A stretch of DNA of 48,393 bases, taken from Streptomyces radicis. Lineage in GTDB: Bacteria; Actinomycetota; Actinomycetes; Streptomycetales; Streptomycetaceae. The notes below the pieces were generated by a model. That model ran no database searches, was not told the DNA's origin, and saw only the letters and a program-made list of their open reading frames with translations. This document shows, piece by piece, positions 15,737 through 45,200 of the stretch (the first letter of the stretch is position 1; each line of letters begins with the position of its first letter). The stretch covers positions 1 through 48,393 of the forward strand of contig NZ_RBDY01000045.1 in NCBI RefSeq assembly GCF_003626575.1, given 5' to 3'. The position numbers and the translations under genes are program-made.

Positions 15737-16411
15737 TCACGCGCCGTTCTCGGGGAGGCAGGCGGCCCAGCGCAGGCCGCCGAGAAGGTGGCGGGTGAAG
15801 TCGGGGTCGGAGAAGCACTCCGCGGAGTGGCCGAGCGCGGTGTAGAACGAGCGGCCGCCCGCGCGTTCGTGGCACCAGACGAGCGGGTGGTCGGCGCCCA
15901 TCCGCCCGCCGGTGTAGGTGCTCTCGTCGGCGGCGGCCAACACCCGTACGCGCTCACGGGGGTTGGTCGCGAAGTTGTACCACTCGTCGGTGAACTCCCA
16001 GCGCTCGCCGAGGTGCGCGGTCGCCGGGTGGTCGCGGTCCTCGACGGACACCACGCCGGGCTGGAGGTCGGGGTGGCCGTCGAACACGGTGCCCACGAGC
16101 GTCTCGCCGAACCACGGCCAGCCGTACTCGGTGGTCGAGGCGGCGTGGACGCCGACGAAGCCGCCGCCGTCGGCGACGAAGCTCCGCAGCGCCGACCTGC
16201 CCTCGTCGGTCAGGACGTCGCCGCTGGTGGACAGGAAGACCACGGCCCGGCTGCCGGGCAGCCCCCGGGTCAGCTCGTCGGGGTCCTCGGTGGCCGTCAC
16301 GTCGAGGCCGTGCTCGGCGCCGAGCCGCCGGAACGCCTCGACCCCGGCGGGGATGGAGTCGTGCCGGTAGCCGGTGGTGCGGGAATAGACCAGGATCCGG
16401 GGATCGCTCAT
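15737..16411 (-). CDS. ThuA-like domain protein
   Basis: 224-aa protein with the ThuA (trehalose-utilisation-like) fold, related to class I glutamine amidotransferases. It starts ILVYSRTTGYRHDSIPAG, then AVVFLSTSGDVLTDEGR, GGGFVGVHAASTTEYGWPWF (in part; the conserved His is in GVHAAS), HPDLQPGVVSVEDRDHPAT and the characteristic DEWYNFATNP and CHERAGGRSFYTALGHS motifs. Members are linked to sugar or glycoside metabolism without a proven single reaction. It ends 9 nt from the stop of the convergent questin oxidase-like gene, so the two share a tail region. The ATG at 16411 opens directly on the family N-terminus. No signal peptide. Confidence 0.85.
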   Translation of the reverse strand: MSDPRILVYSRTTGYRHDSIPAGVEAFRRLGAEHGLDVTATEDPDELTRGLPGSRAVVFLSTSGDVLTDEGRSALRSFVADGGGFVGVHAASTTEYGWPWFGETLVGTVFDGHPDLQPGVVSVEDRDHPATAHLGERWEFTDEWYNFATNPRERVRVLAAADESTYTGGRMGADHPLVWCHERAGGRSFYTALGHSAECFSDPDFTRHLLGGLRWAACLPENGA

Positions 16412-16615
16412 GGCGTCCCATGGTAGGCGCGGCCGCCGCGGTCCGCCCGGCGCGGGCGGGCGGTTGAAACTGTCATGATCACCGCCATTCCGGGGCACCT
16501 CGCCCGGCGCGGCGGCGGAGGCGAAGGAATATCCGGCGGCATATTCACCCGGCGGGTCTTCCACTGGACACCCGTGGGGCCCCATGATCTTGACCATCCC
16601 CTGGGAGGAGTACAC

Positions 16616-17698
16616 ATGCCCCGTGAACCTGTCGCCCGGATCTTCGCCCAGCAGGCGGAGGCGTGCGCCCGGCTCGGTTCGCCGCTCTACGCGGCGCTGC
16701 TGGAGCGCGCGGCGGACGACATCAGGGAGGGCGGGCCCTGCGCCGCCGTGCTCGCGGGGTACGAGGAGGGGGCGTGGGGCGACGCGTTACCGCTCCGGCT
16801 CACGGGTGCGGTGCACGCGCTGGCGCTCACCGGGCGCGCGCCCGGGCTCGCGGAGCACTATCCCAGCGCGGGGGGCGTCTTCAGCGCCGAGCGGCCCTAC
16901 GCGGCGTGGCCCGCGTTCCGCGAGGTGGTCGCGGCGGAGTCCGAGTGGATCAGGGAGTGGCTGCGACGGCCCCCGCAGACGAACGAGGTGGGCCGCGCCA
17001 ATCTGCTGCTCGCCGGGCTGCTGTACGCCGTGCCGTCGGCGCAGCTGCCGGTCAGGCTGTTCGAGCTGGGGTCGAGCGCGGGGCTGAACCTCAGGGCGGA
17101 GCAGTTCCGTTACACCGCCGGAGACTTCGCGTGGGGCCCGCCCGACTCGACCGTGCGGCTCTCCGACGCGTGGGACGGCGAGGTGCCCGACTGGCTGCGG
17201 ATGGGCGCGGAGCGGCACCAGGCGCTGCGGATCGTGGAGCGGCGCGGCTGCGACCTGACGCCGATCGACCCGCTGTCGGCGGACGGCTCGCTGGCGCTGC
17301 GGGCGTATGTGTGGCCCGACCAGCGGGACCGCTTCGCGCGCCTCGACGGCGCGCTGAGCATCGCGGCCAAGGTCTATGCCACGGTGGAGAGCGCGGGGGC
17401 GGCGGAGTTCCTCTCGGCGGTCGAGCTCGAGCCGGGCACGTTGACGGTCGTGTGGCACTCGGTGATGCGGCAGTACGTGCCCGCCGACGAGTGGGCCGCG
17501 GTGGAGCGCGAGCTCGACCGGCTCGCGGCGGCCTCGGGGCCCGATGCGGGGTTCGCGGTGATCAGGTTCGAGCCGGGTGAGGTCGAGGGCACGCGCGGCT
17601 TCTGGCTCTCGGTGCGCTCGGACAAGGGTCCTGAGCGGCCGCTGGCGCTCGCGCACCCGCACGGGGTACCGGCCCGCTGGCCCACGGCGGGCGGGTGA
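16616..17698 (+). CDS. DUF2332 domain-containing protein
   Basis: 360-aa cytoplasmic protein of the DUF2332 family, common in actinomycetes and of unknown function. Family blocks visible are VARIFAQQAEACARLGSPLY, the NEVGRANLLLAGLL segment, LFELGSSAGLNL (reminiscent of a SAM-binding glycine loop), RGCDLTPIDPLS, LRAYVWPDQRDRFARLDGAL and VWHSVMRQYV near residue 285. The glycine loop suggests a methyltransferase-like fold, but no catalytic role is known to me. A strong GGGAGGAG ribosome site precedes ATG 16616. The 204-nt upstream region contains a GAATAT/ATATTC inverted repeat at 16527-16546 that could be an operator. The next gene begins 15 nt after its stop. Confidence 0.82.
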   Translation: MPREPVARIFAQQAEACARLGSPLYAALLERAADDIREGGPCAAVLAGYEEGAWGDALPLRLTGAVHALALTGRAPGLAEHYPSAGGVFSAERPYAAWPAFREVVAAESEWIREWLRRPPQTNEVGRANLLLAGLLYAVPSAQLPVRLFELGSSAGLNLRAEQFRYTAGDFAWGPPDSTVRLSDAWDGEVPDWLRMGAERHQALRIVERRGCDLTPIDPLSADGSLALRAYVWPDQRDRFARLDGALSIAAKVYATVESAGAAEFLSAVELEPGTLTVVWHSVMRQYVPADEWAAVERELDRLAAASGPDAGFAVIRFEPGEVEGTRGFWLSVRSDKGPERPLALAHPHGVPARWPTAGG

Positions 17699-17712
17699 CC
17701 GACGATGGGCGC

Positions 17713-18141
17713 ATGGCACACACGATGAGCCCGGCGGAGTGCCGGGAATTCCTCGCGGAGGGCACCAGGACGGGGAAGCTGGCGACCGTGCGGGCCGACG
17801 GCTGGCCGCATGTGGCGCCGGTGTGGTTCGTGCTCGACGGCGACGCGCTGGTGTTCACCACGGGGGCCGCGACGGTCAAGGGGCGCAATCTCGCGCGGGA
17901 CGGCAGGGTGGCGATCACCGTGGACGACGAACGGGCGCCGTACGCGTTCGTCGTGGTGCGGGGCCGGGTGGCACTGAGCGAGGACGTCGAGTCGCTGCGC
18001 GCGTGGTCGACGCGCATCGGCGGCCGGTACATGGGCGCGGACCGCGCGGAGGAGTTCGGGGCGCGCAACGGCGTGCCGGGCGAGCTGCTGGTGCGGGTCA
18101 CGCCCGAGAGCGTCGTCGGGCAGTCCGCCGTGGCCGAGTGA
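17713..18141 (+). CDS. PPOX-class F420-dependent oxidoreductase-like protein
   Basis: 142-aa split-barrel flavin/F420-binding protein similar to the Rv1155-type family (TIGR03618). Typical segments are EGTRTGKLATVRADGWPHVAP (in part; cofactor strand), VWFVLDGDALVFTTG, KGRNLARDGRVAITVDDE and the WSTRIGGRYMGADRAEEFG region. Such proteins reduce diverse substrates with F420H2 or bind FMN/haem; the substrate is unknown. The ATG at 17713 was chosen because the family motif starts soon after it; a GTG overlapping the preceding stop region at 17695 is an alternative. It is closely packed behind the DUF2332 gene and ahead of the methyltransferase gene (13-nt gap), suggesting one transcript. Confidence 0.82.
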   Translation: MAHTMSPAECREFLAEGTRTGKLATVRADGWPHVAPVWFVLDGDALVFTTGAATVKGRNLARDGRVAITVDDERAPYAFVVVRGRVALSEDVESLRAWSTRIGGRYMGADRAEEFGARNGVPGELLVRVTPESVVGQSAVAE

Positions 18142-18154
18142 ACGGGCGGCGCTG

Positions 18155-18811
18155 ATGCCCGGCGGCCGGGTGGACCACCCGTTCTTCGCCCGCGTGTACG
18201 CGCGCGCCGCCCCGGCGCTCGACCGGCGGGGCCTGGCGGAGCGGCGGGCCGCGCTGCTCGCGGGCCTGGCGGGCGACGTGGTGGAGATCGGCGCGGGCGA
18301 GGGCCGGAACTTCCCGCACTACCCGCCCGAGGTCACCCGTGTGGTGGCCGTCGAGCCCGAGCCGAGGCTGCGGCGCCTGGCGCGGGAGCGGGCGGCCTCG
18401 GCGCCGGTGCGGGTCGAGGTGGTGGACGCGCTGGCCGGGCGGCTGCCCGTGGACGACGCGTCGCTCGACGCGGCGGTGGCGTGCCTGGTGCTGTGCTCGG
18501 TCGCCGACCAGGAGGCGGCGCTCAACGAGGCGTACCGCGTGCTCAGGCCGGGCGGGCAGCTGCGGTACCTGGAGCATGTGCGGGCGCCTTCCGCGGGGCT
18601 GCGCGGGGTGCAGCGGCTGCTGGACGCGACGGTCTGGCCGCGGCTCGCCGGCGGCTGCCACACGGGCAGGGACACGCTGTCGGCGGTGGAGCGGACGGGG
18701 TTCGCGGTGCCGGAGCCGGTCCGTTTCCTCTTCCCTTCCGTTCCCCGGGTGCGGACGCCGTTCTCGTTCCATGTGCTGGGCACGGCCCACCGGCCGCCCG
18801 CCGCGCCCTGA
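18155..18811 (+). CDS. class I SAM-dependent methyltransferase
   Basis: 218-aa methyltransferase. Motif I (DVVEIGAGEGRNFPHY) binds S-adenosylmethionine; the acidic residue ending the second strand is in VVAVEPEP; motif IV is AVACLVLCSV, and the post-motif YRVLRPGGQLRYLEHVR is typical of the UbiE/Methyltransf_11 superfamily. The C-terminal half carries a CHTGRD segment seen in methyltransferases annotated as acting on lipophilic or small-molecule acceptors (e.g. thiol S-methyltransferase-like METTL7 relatives). The acceptor is unknown. It follows the PPOX gene by 13 nt with only a weak ribosome site and probably belongs to the same transcript. Confidence 0.85.
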   Translation: MPGGRVDHPFFARVYARAAPALDRRGLAERRAALLAGLAGDVVEIGAGEGRNFPHYPPEVTRVVAVEPEPRLRRLARERAASAPVRVEVVDALAGRLPVDDASLDAAVACLVLCSVADQEAALNEAYRVLRPGGQLRYLEHVRAPSAGLRGVQRLLDATVWPRLAGGCHTGRDTLSAVERTGFAVPEPVRFLFPSVPRVRTPFSFHVLGTAHRPPAAP

Positions 18812-18870
18812 TGGGATGATCCTCCGAGCGTCGCCCTCGTCGGATGGGGGCGTGGGGAGGAGGAACGGCC

Positions 18871-19275
18871 GTGGCGCGGCTGATCGAGACCGTTGCGTGG
18901 GTGCACCTGGACGAGCGGCACCGGATCCTGGGGGCGCGCTCCCGGGGGCGGACGCTGTTCTACATCCCTGGCGGCAAGCGCGAGGTGGGCGAGGACGACG
19001 TGACGGCGCTCGTGCGGGAGGTGCGCGAGGAGCTCGCGGTGGCCATCGACCCGGCGACGGTGGCGCACGTCGGGACGTTCACCGCGCACGCGGACGGGCA
19101 CCCCGAGGGCACGCTGGTGCGGATGGCCTGCTACACGGCCGAGCACCGGGGGACGCCGGTGGCGAGCGGCGAGGTGGAGGAGCTCGCCTGGCTGACGCTG
19201 GCCGACCGGCACCGCACGGCGCCCGTGGACCACGCGGTGTTCGACGTGCTGGCGGGCGAGGGCCTCCTGCGGTGA
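18871..19275 (+). CDS. Nudix hydrolase
   Basis: 134-aa Nudix protein. The Nudix box is present near residue 35-60 (GGKREVGEDDVTALVREVRE, then EL), matching Gx5Ex7REUxEE, though the final Gly is replaced by Ala (EELAV). It should hydrolyse a nucleoside diphosphate linked to another group; the exact substrate is unknown. The GTG at 18871 (VARLIETVAWVHL) was chosen over the ATG at 18844 because GGAGGAGG lies at ideal distance before it. The stop codon is embedded in the first unit of a 14-bp tandem repeat array. Confidence 0.85.
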   Translation: MARLIETVAWVHLDERHRILGARSRGRTLFYIPGGKREVGEDDVTALVREVREELAVAIDPATVAHVGTFTAHADGHPEGTLVRMACYTAEHRGTPVASGEVEELAWLTLADRHRTAPVDHAVFDVLAGEGLLR

Positions 19276-19340
19276 GGGATCCGCGGTGAGGGGTCCGCGG
19301 TGAGGGCCTGACGTTGAGGGGCCCGCGTCGAAGGGCTCCT
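19271..19340. repeat. degenerate 14-bp tandem repeat, five units
   Basis: Units begin at 19271, 19285, 19299, 19313 and 19327: GGTGAGGGATCCGC, GGTGAGGGGTCCGC, GGTGAGGGCCTGAC, GTTGAGGGGCCCGC, GTCGAAGGGCTCCT. The first two differ at one base; later units are progressively degraded. The first unit contains the Nudix stop codon, and each of the first four repeats the stop-like TGAGGG core. The array ends just before the TetR ribosome site. Confidence 0.75.
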
Positions 19341-19371
19341 ACCATGGGGGCAGCGAGGAAGGGTGGTCCCG

Positions 19372-19995
19372 GTGGCGGGTGCGCGGGTCGACGGGCGGGT
19401 GGCGCGGGGGAACCAGACGCGGCGGCTCGTGCTGGGGCGGACGATGGACATCGCGTCGGTCGAGGGCCTCGACGGCCTGTCGATCGGGCGGGTCGCCACC
19501 GAGCTGGGGCTGAGCAAGAGCGGCGTCTTCGCGCTGTTCGGCTCCAAGGAGGAGATGCAGCTGGCCACGATCCGCGCGGCGCGTGCCGTCTACGCGCGGC
19601 GGGTGGTGCACCCGGCCGAAGAGGTGCCGCCGGGGGTGGGCCGGGTGCGGGAGCTGTGCGCGTCGTATCTGGCGTACTCGCGGGGCCGTACGTTCCGCGG
19701 GGGCTGTTTCTTCACGGCCGTGGCGGCGGAGTTCAGCGCGCGGGACGGCGCGGTGCGGGACGCGGTGGCGGCGGCGCGGGCCGAGTGGATCGGCTGTGTG
19801 CGCGGCGTGATCCAGGAGGCGCGGGACCTCGGCGAGCTGCGCGCCGACGTCGATGTGCCGCAGCTGGCCTTCGAGTTGGCGGCGCTGCTGGAGATGGCCA
19901 ACGCGGACTCGGTGCTGCACCGGGACGACGGCGGGTACGGGCGCGCGGCGCGGGCGATCGACGAACGGCTCGCCGCGGCGACGCCGGGCGGCTGA
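19372..19995 (+). CDS. TetR-family transcriptional regulator
   Basis: 207-aa TetR regulator. The N-terminal HTH is clear (LSIGRVATELGLSKSGVFAL with FGSKEEMQLATI following). The C-terminal ligand domain contains ELCASYLAYS, RTFRGGCFFTAVAAEFSARDGAV (in part) and AALLEMANADSVL, typical of the YcdC-like/TetR_C subgroup. GTG 19372 was chosen because GAGGAAGG lies 9 nt upstream; GTG 19363 would be too close. It is convergent with the terminal PKS gene (46 nt between stops). Adjacent position alone does not prove control of the PKS, and TetR proteins often regulate the neighbouring same-strand gene. Confidence 0.85.
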   Translation: MAGARVDGRVARGNQTRRLVLGRTMDIASVEGLDGLSIGRVATELGLSKSGVFALFGSKEEMQLATIRAARAVYARRVVHPAEEVPPGVGRVRELCASYLAYSRGRTFRGGCFFTAVAAEFSARDGAVRDAVAAARAEWIGCVRGVIQEARDLGELRADVDVPQLAFELAALLEMANADSVLHRDDGGYGRAARAIDERLAAATPGG

Positions 19996-20003
19996 CCCGG
20001 GGT

Positions 20004-20016
20004 CGGGGCTGCCCCG
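20004..20016. terminator. possible bidirectional hairpin between TetR gene and PKS gene
   Basis: CGGGG-CTG-CCCCG forms a 5-bp stem in the 46-nt space between the two convergent stops. It is short but GC-only and the only inverted repeat there; there is no T tract. Confidence 0.3.
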
Positions 20017-20041
20017 GCGGCGGCCGCCCGGCGCCGCGCGG

Positions 20042-39216
<19,175 letters not shown>

Positions 39217-39265
39217 CTGTCCTCTTCGGGCGGGTGGGGCAGGTGCGGGGCGGCGGGGGTGGGGG

Positions 39266-42200
39266 TCAGGACAGGCCGAGGTCCTCGTTGATGAGGGTGA
39301 ACAGCTCGTCGTCCGAGGCGTTGGCGATGTCCTCGTCGGTCGCGGTGCCCGTCGGGGTGGCGTCCTCGGCCGAGCGCAGGCGCGCGAGGAGGCGTTCGAG
39401 CCGGTCGGCGACGGCGTCCCGTTCGTCGGGGGCGATGCCGTCGACCGGGAGGGCGTCGAGGGCGTCGAGCACGTCGAGGCCCGTGGCGGGCGCGGTGCCG
39501 CTCGCGGGGCCGCTCGGGTGGTGGGTCAACGGGTCGGGGGCGGGGGCGAGTTGCTCGGCGAGGTGGCGCGCGAGGGCCAGCGGGGTCGGGTGGTCGAACA
39601 GGGCGGTGGAGGCGAGGCGCAGCCCTGTCACCTCGTTGAGCCGGTTGCGCAGCTCGACGGTGGCGAGGGAGTCGAAGCCCGCCTGGGTGAATCCGCGGGT
39701 GGGGTCGATGGCGTTGGGGCCGGTGTGGCCGAGGGCCAGGGCCGCCTTGCCGCGGATGAGGGCGAGCAGCGCCTCCTCGCGTTCCGCCGTGTCCCGCCCG
39801 GCCAGGCGGCGCCGCAGCGCGGCTGCCTCGGCGGCGGCTCCGCCCCCGGTTCCGGTGGTGTGGCGGGTGCGGGCGGGGGCCAGCTCGCGCAGCAGCGGCG
39901 GCACGGGGTCGGCCGTCCTGAGCGCGGCGGGGTCGAGGCGCAGCGGGACGAGGTGGGGCTCGGCGGTGCGGCTGGCGGCGTCGAACAGCGCCATGCCCTG
40001 GTCGGTCGTGAGCGGGATCGCGCCCGACCTGGTGAGCCGCTCGCGGTCGGCGGCGGCCAGCTCACCGGCCATGCCGACCTCCCACGCGCCCCAGGCGAGG
40101 GACTGCGCGGGCCGCCCGGTGGCGTGCCGTTGGTGGGCGAGGGCGTCGAGGAACGCGTTGGCGGCGGCGTAGTTGGCCTGGCCCGCGCCGCCGATGACCC
40201 CGGCGGCCGAGGAGAACAGGACGAACGCGGCCAGGTCGAGGTCGCGGGTCAGCTCGTGCAGGTGCCAGGCGGCGTCCACCTTGGGGCGCAGGACGGCGTC
40301 GAGCCGGTCGGGGGTGAGGGCCTCGACCACGCCGTCGTCGATGATCCCGGCGAGGTGGACGACGGCGGTCAGGCCGTGGCCATGCTCCGGGGTGCCAGCC
40401 TCGGTGACAAGGGCGGCGAGGCGTTCACGGTCGGTGACATCGCAGGCCCGCAGGTCGGCGGTGGCGCCCAACGCGGCGAGCTCGGCGGTCAGTTCGGCGG
40501 CGCCTTGGGCGTCGGGGCCCGAGCGGCCGATCAGCAGGAGGCGGCGGGCGCCGCGCCGGGCGAGGTGGCGGGCGAGCGCCCGGCCGATGGCGCCTGTGGC
40601 GCCGGTGATGAGGACGGTGCCCTCGGGGTTCCAGGGGCGCGGCTCCCGGCGTTCGCCTTCGGCTGCCGTGGCGCGGACGAGGCGGGGGGCGTGGAGCGTG
40701 CCAGCGCGGAGGGCGAGCCTTGGCTCGTCCGAGGCCAGCGCGGCGGCGAGCGGCCCCGGGGCGAGGGGCTGTCCCGGCTCGGCGTCGACAAGGAGGAGAC
40801 GGCCAGGGTGCTCGGCCTGCACGGAGGCGAGCAGGCCCCAGACGGTGGCGGCCGCCGGGTCAGGCGGGGCGTCGGCGGCGTTCGTCGCGCCGCGCGTGAC
40901 GACGACGAGGCGCGCGGGGGTGAACTCGCCCGCCAGCCACGCCTGTACGAGGTCGAGCGCCCGGCGCGCGGCGTGGTGGGCGGCGTCGGGGAGCGGGAGT
41001 GCCGCGTCGGGCGCGACGGTGACGAGGACGGCGTGGGGGACGGGCTCGCCTTCGGCGACGGCCTTCGCCAGGTGGCCGAGGTCGGGGTGGTGCGCGGCGC
41101 CGTCGAGCCGGGCCGCGTCCATGGTGACGGCGTCCGCTCCGATGGCGTCCGCTCCGATGGTGGCCCACCGGGCCCCTGGCGATGCGGGCGCGGTGGACAG
41201 CGGCCGCCATGTCACCCGGTGCAGGGCGTCCTGGCGCGGCGCGAGCTGCTCCGTGGAGACACGCCGGGTGACAAGCCTGCCGATGTGGGCGACGGGCAGC
41301 CCATCGGTGTCCATCAGGGTGACAGAGACGCCGTCGGCTCCGGTGGGGCGCAGCCGCACGCGGAGCGCGGCAGGCGCGGGCGCGTACCGGGTGACGTCGT
41401 GCCATGCGAACGGCAGGCGCCCGGTCGACTCGTCGAGGGAGTCGAGGCCACCCGCGTGGAGGGCGGCGTCGAGCAGTGCGGGGTGGATGCCGTAGCGGTC
41501 GGCCCCTGGGCGCTGGTCGTCGGGCAGGGCGACCTCGGCGAGCGTGTCGTCGCCGTGGCGCCAGGCGGCGCGCAGGCCGTGGAACGCGGGGCCGAGGCCG
41601 AAGCCGCGGGCGGCGAAGCGGTCGTAGAAGTCGGCGGTGTCGATCGCGGTGGCGCCGGGCGGGGGCCAGGCGCCCTCGGGGGCGGGGGCGTCGCCGGGTG
41701 CGGCGGGGGCGAGGACGCCCTCGGCGTGGCGCGTCCAGGGCGCCTCGGGCTCGGCCTCGGGGCGCGAGTGCAGGGTGAGCGTGCGCCGCCCCGCCTCGTC
41801 GGGCGGGCCTACCCGCACCTGGGCCAGCTGACGCCCGCCGTCGGTGGGCAGCAACAGGGGTGCGTGCAGGGTGAGTTCGTCGACGCGGTCGCAGCCGACG
41901 CGGGCTCCGGCGTGCCAGGCCATCTCGACGAGTGCGGTGCCGGGGACGAGCAGGGTGTCGAGGATGGTGTGGTCGCCGAGCCAGGGCTGGTCGGCGGTGG
42001 AGAGCCGCCCGGTGAGCAGCAGCCCGTCGCCGTCGGCGAGCGTCGTCGTGTCGGGGAGCAGCGGGTGGGCGTCGGTGGCGGCAGGGGCGGCGCCCGGGGC
42101 TCCGGCGGCGAGCCAGTAGTGCCGCCGCTGGAAGGCGTAGGTGGGCAGGGGAACGGTCCTGGCGCCGCCGCCCGCGAGGGGGGCGGCGCGGTCGGGGGCG

Positions 42201-45200
42201 TGGCCGCGCACATGGAGGCGCCCGAACGCCGCCGCGAGCGCGGTGGGTTCGTCGTGCCCGGAGCGCAGGGTGGGCACGAACGCGGTGTCGCGGGCGTCGG
42301 GCAGGCAGTCCTCGCCCATGGCGGTCAGGACGGCGTCGGGTCCGAGTTCGAGGAACGTCACCACGCCCCGCGCGTGGAGGTGGGCGATGCCATCGGCGAA
42401 CCGGACGGGCAGGCGGGCATGGCGAACCCAGTAGTCGGGGCTGCCGAGTTCGTCGTCGTCGACGACCGTGCCGGTGACGTCGGAGACGACGGGGATGCGG
42501 GCGGGGTGGTAGGCGATGCCCTCGGCGACGGCGGCGAACGCGCCGAGCATGCCGTCCATGTGGGGCGAGTGGAACGCGTGCGACGTGCGCAGCCGCTTGG
42601 TCTTGCGGCCCTGCCCGGCCCAGTGGGCGGCGGCCTCGTCGACGGCGTCGGCGTCTCCGGCCAGCACGACGGATGAGGGGCCGTTGACGGCGGCGAGCGC
42701 GAGGCGTTCACCGTGTCCTTCGAGGAACGGGCCGATCTCGTCCGGGGTCGCCCGGACCGCGAGCATCGCCCCGTCGGCGCGCTGGGCCTGCATCAACGCC
42801 CCGCGCGCGGCGACGAGTCGGCAGGCGTCGGGCAGGGTGAGCAGGCCCGCGACATGCGCGGCGGCCAGCTCGCCGACCGAGTGGCCGAGGAGGATGTCGG
42901 GCCGCACGCCCCAGCTCTCCAGGAGGCGGAACAGCGCCACCTGGACGGCGAACAGGGCGGGTTGGGCGTACTGGGTGCGGTCGAGCAGGTCGGGCTCGCC
43001 GTCGATGACGTCGCGCAGCGGACGCCCCAGGTGCCGGTCGAGCTCCCCGCACACCGCGTCGAACGCCTCGGCGAACGCCGGGAACACGGCCGCGAGTTGG
43101 GCGCCCATCCCGGGCCGCTGACTGCCCTGCCCCGTGAACAGGAACGCGAGGGTGCCGTCGACCGGCGCCCCCTGGGCGGTGCGGGGCGAGGGGGTGCCCG
43201 AGGCCAGGGCGTCGAGGGCCGTGAGCAGCGCCGCGCGGTCGCCGCCGCCGGGGAGCGTGAGGGCGGCGCGGTGGCTGAGGGCGGCCCTGCCGAGGGCGAT
43301 CGAGTGGGCGATGTCGAGCGGGCGCGGCGCGGGGTGGGCGGTGAGGTGGGCGTGGAGCCGGGCGGCCTGCGCGCTCAGGGCCTCGGGCGACTCGGCGGAG
43401 ATCAGCAGGGGGACGGGGAGCGCGGGGCGGCCCGGCTCGTCGGGGTCGGGCGCCGGGTCGGCCAGCTCCGCGGCGTCGAGGGGAAGTTCGAGGATGGCGT
43501 GGGCGTTGGTGCCACTGACGCCGAACGACGAGACACCCGCGCGGCGGGGGCGGCCCGTCTCGGGCCACTCCACGGCCTCGGTGAGCAGCCGAACGTCCCC
43601 CGCCTCCCAGTCCACATGGGAGGAGGGCGCGTCGATGTGCAAGGTGCGGGGCAGGGTGCCCCGGTGCATGGCCTCCACCATCTTGATCACGCCCCCGACC
43701 CCGGCGGCGGCCTGGCTGTGGCCGATGTTGGACTTCAACGACCCGAGGTAGAGCGGCCGTTCGGGATCACGCCCCTGACCGTAGGTGGCAAGGACGGCCT
43801 GCGCCTCGATCGGGTCACCCAGCGTCGTCCCCGTGCCATGCGCCTCAACGGCGTCCACCTCGGCGGCACCCAGCCCCGCGCTGGCCAACGCCGCACGGAT
43901 CACCCGCTGTTGAGCCGGACCGTTGGGGGCGGTGAGGCCGTTCGACGCCCCGTCCTGGTTGACGGCCGAGCCCCGCACGACGGCGAGCACCCGGTGGCCG
44001 TTGCGACGGGCGTCGGAGAGGCGTTCAAGGAGCAGCATCCCCACGCCCTCGGCCCACCCGGTCCCATCCGCCGCCTCGGCGAACGGCTTGCACCGCCCAT
44101 CGGCCGCCAGCCCACGCTGCCTGCTGAACTCCACGAAGGCGCCTGGGGTTGCCATGACGGTGACGCCTCCGGCCAGGGCCATCGCGCACTCGCCGTTGCG
44201 CAGCGACTGCGCCGCCAGGTGCAGGGCGACCAGGGACGAGGAGCAGGCGGTGTCGACGGTGATGGCGGGCCCTTCGAGGCCGAGGGCGTAGGCGACCCGG
44301 CCCGAGGCGACGCTGCCCGCGCTGCCGTTGCCGAGATAGCCCTCCAGGTCGCGGGCGGCGGGCGAGCCGCCCCCGTAGCCGCCGTGGATCAGGCCCGCGA
44401 AGACGCCGGTGGCGCTGCCGCGCGCCGAGGAGGGGTCGATGCCCGCGCGCTCGAACGCCTCCCACGACGTTTCCAGCAGCAGCCGCTGCTGCGGATCCAT
44501 CGCCAGGGCCTCACGCGGCGAGATCCCGAAGAAGTCCGCGTCGAACTCCCCGGCGTCCCGCAGGAATCCGCCCTCGCGGACATACGACGTGCCCACCCGC
44601 TCGGGATCCGCGTCGAACAACGACGCCACGTCCCAGCCCCGATCCCCCGGGAACCCCGAGACGGCGTCCACCCCCTCGGCCACCAGCCGCCACAACTCAT
44701 CGGGCGACGTCACCCCACCCGGGTAACGGCACGCCATCCCGACGATCACCACCGGATCGTCACCGGGCGCGACCGGTGCCAACGCCGGTGGCTCGGCCGC
44801 CCGTTGGGGCTCGCCGGGGCCGAGCAGCGCCCGCAGCTCGGCCGCGAGGGCATGGGGCGTGGGGTGGTCGAACACGGCGGTCGAGGGCAGGCGGAGACCG
44901 GTGGCCGCGTTGAGCCGGTTCCGCAGCTCGACGGCGGTCAGTGAGTCGAACCCCAGCTCCTTGAAGGCCCGTTCGGCGCCCACCGCCTCGGTGGTGTCGT
45001 GCCCGAGCACGGCGGACGCCTGGGCGCGGACCAGCGCGAGCAGCTCATCGGCGGACGCGTGGGCGTAGCGCCCTGGGCCGCCGTCGCCCGTGGCGCGCGG
45101 CAGGCGGCGCCGGGTGGCCGAGCGCACCAGGCCGCGCAGCAGCAGCGGCGCCTCGTCGAGTGCGGCCCTGGCGCGGAGGGTCGCGGTGCGCAGACGGATG

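Noticed and set aside
19372..19995. TetR gene as cluster-specific regulator of the PKS
   Set aside because: It is only next to the terminal PKS gene and convergent with it; no shared operator or promoter was seen, so I do not claim regulation.
41127..41161. Short direct repeat encoding IGADAIGADA in the KR structural region of module A1
   Set aside because: Only two units in a variable linker; likely slippage with no structural consequence.
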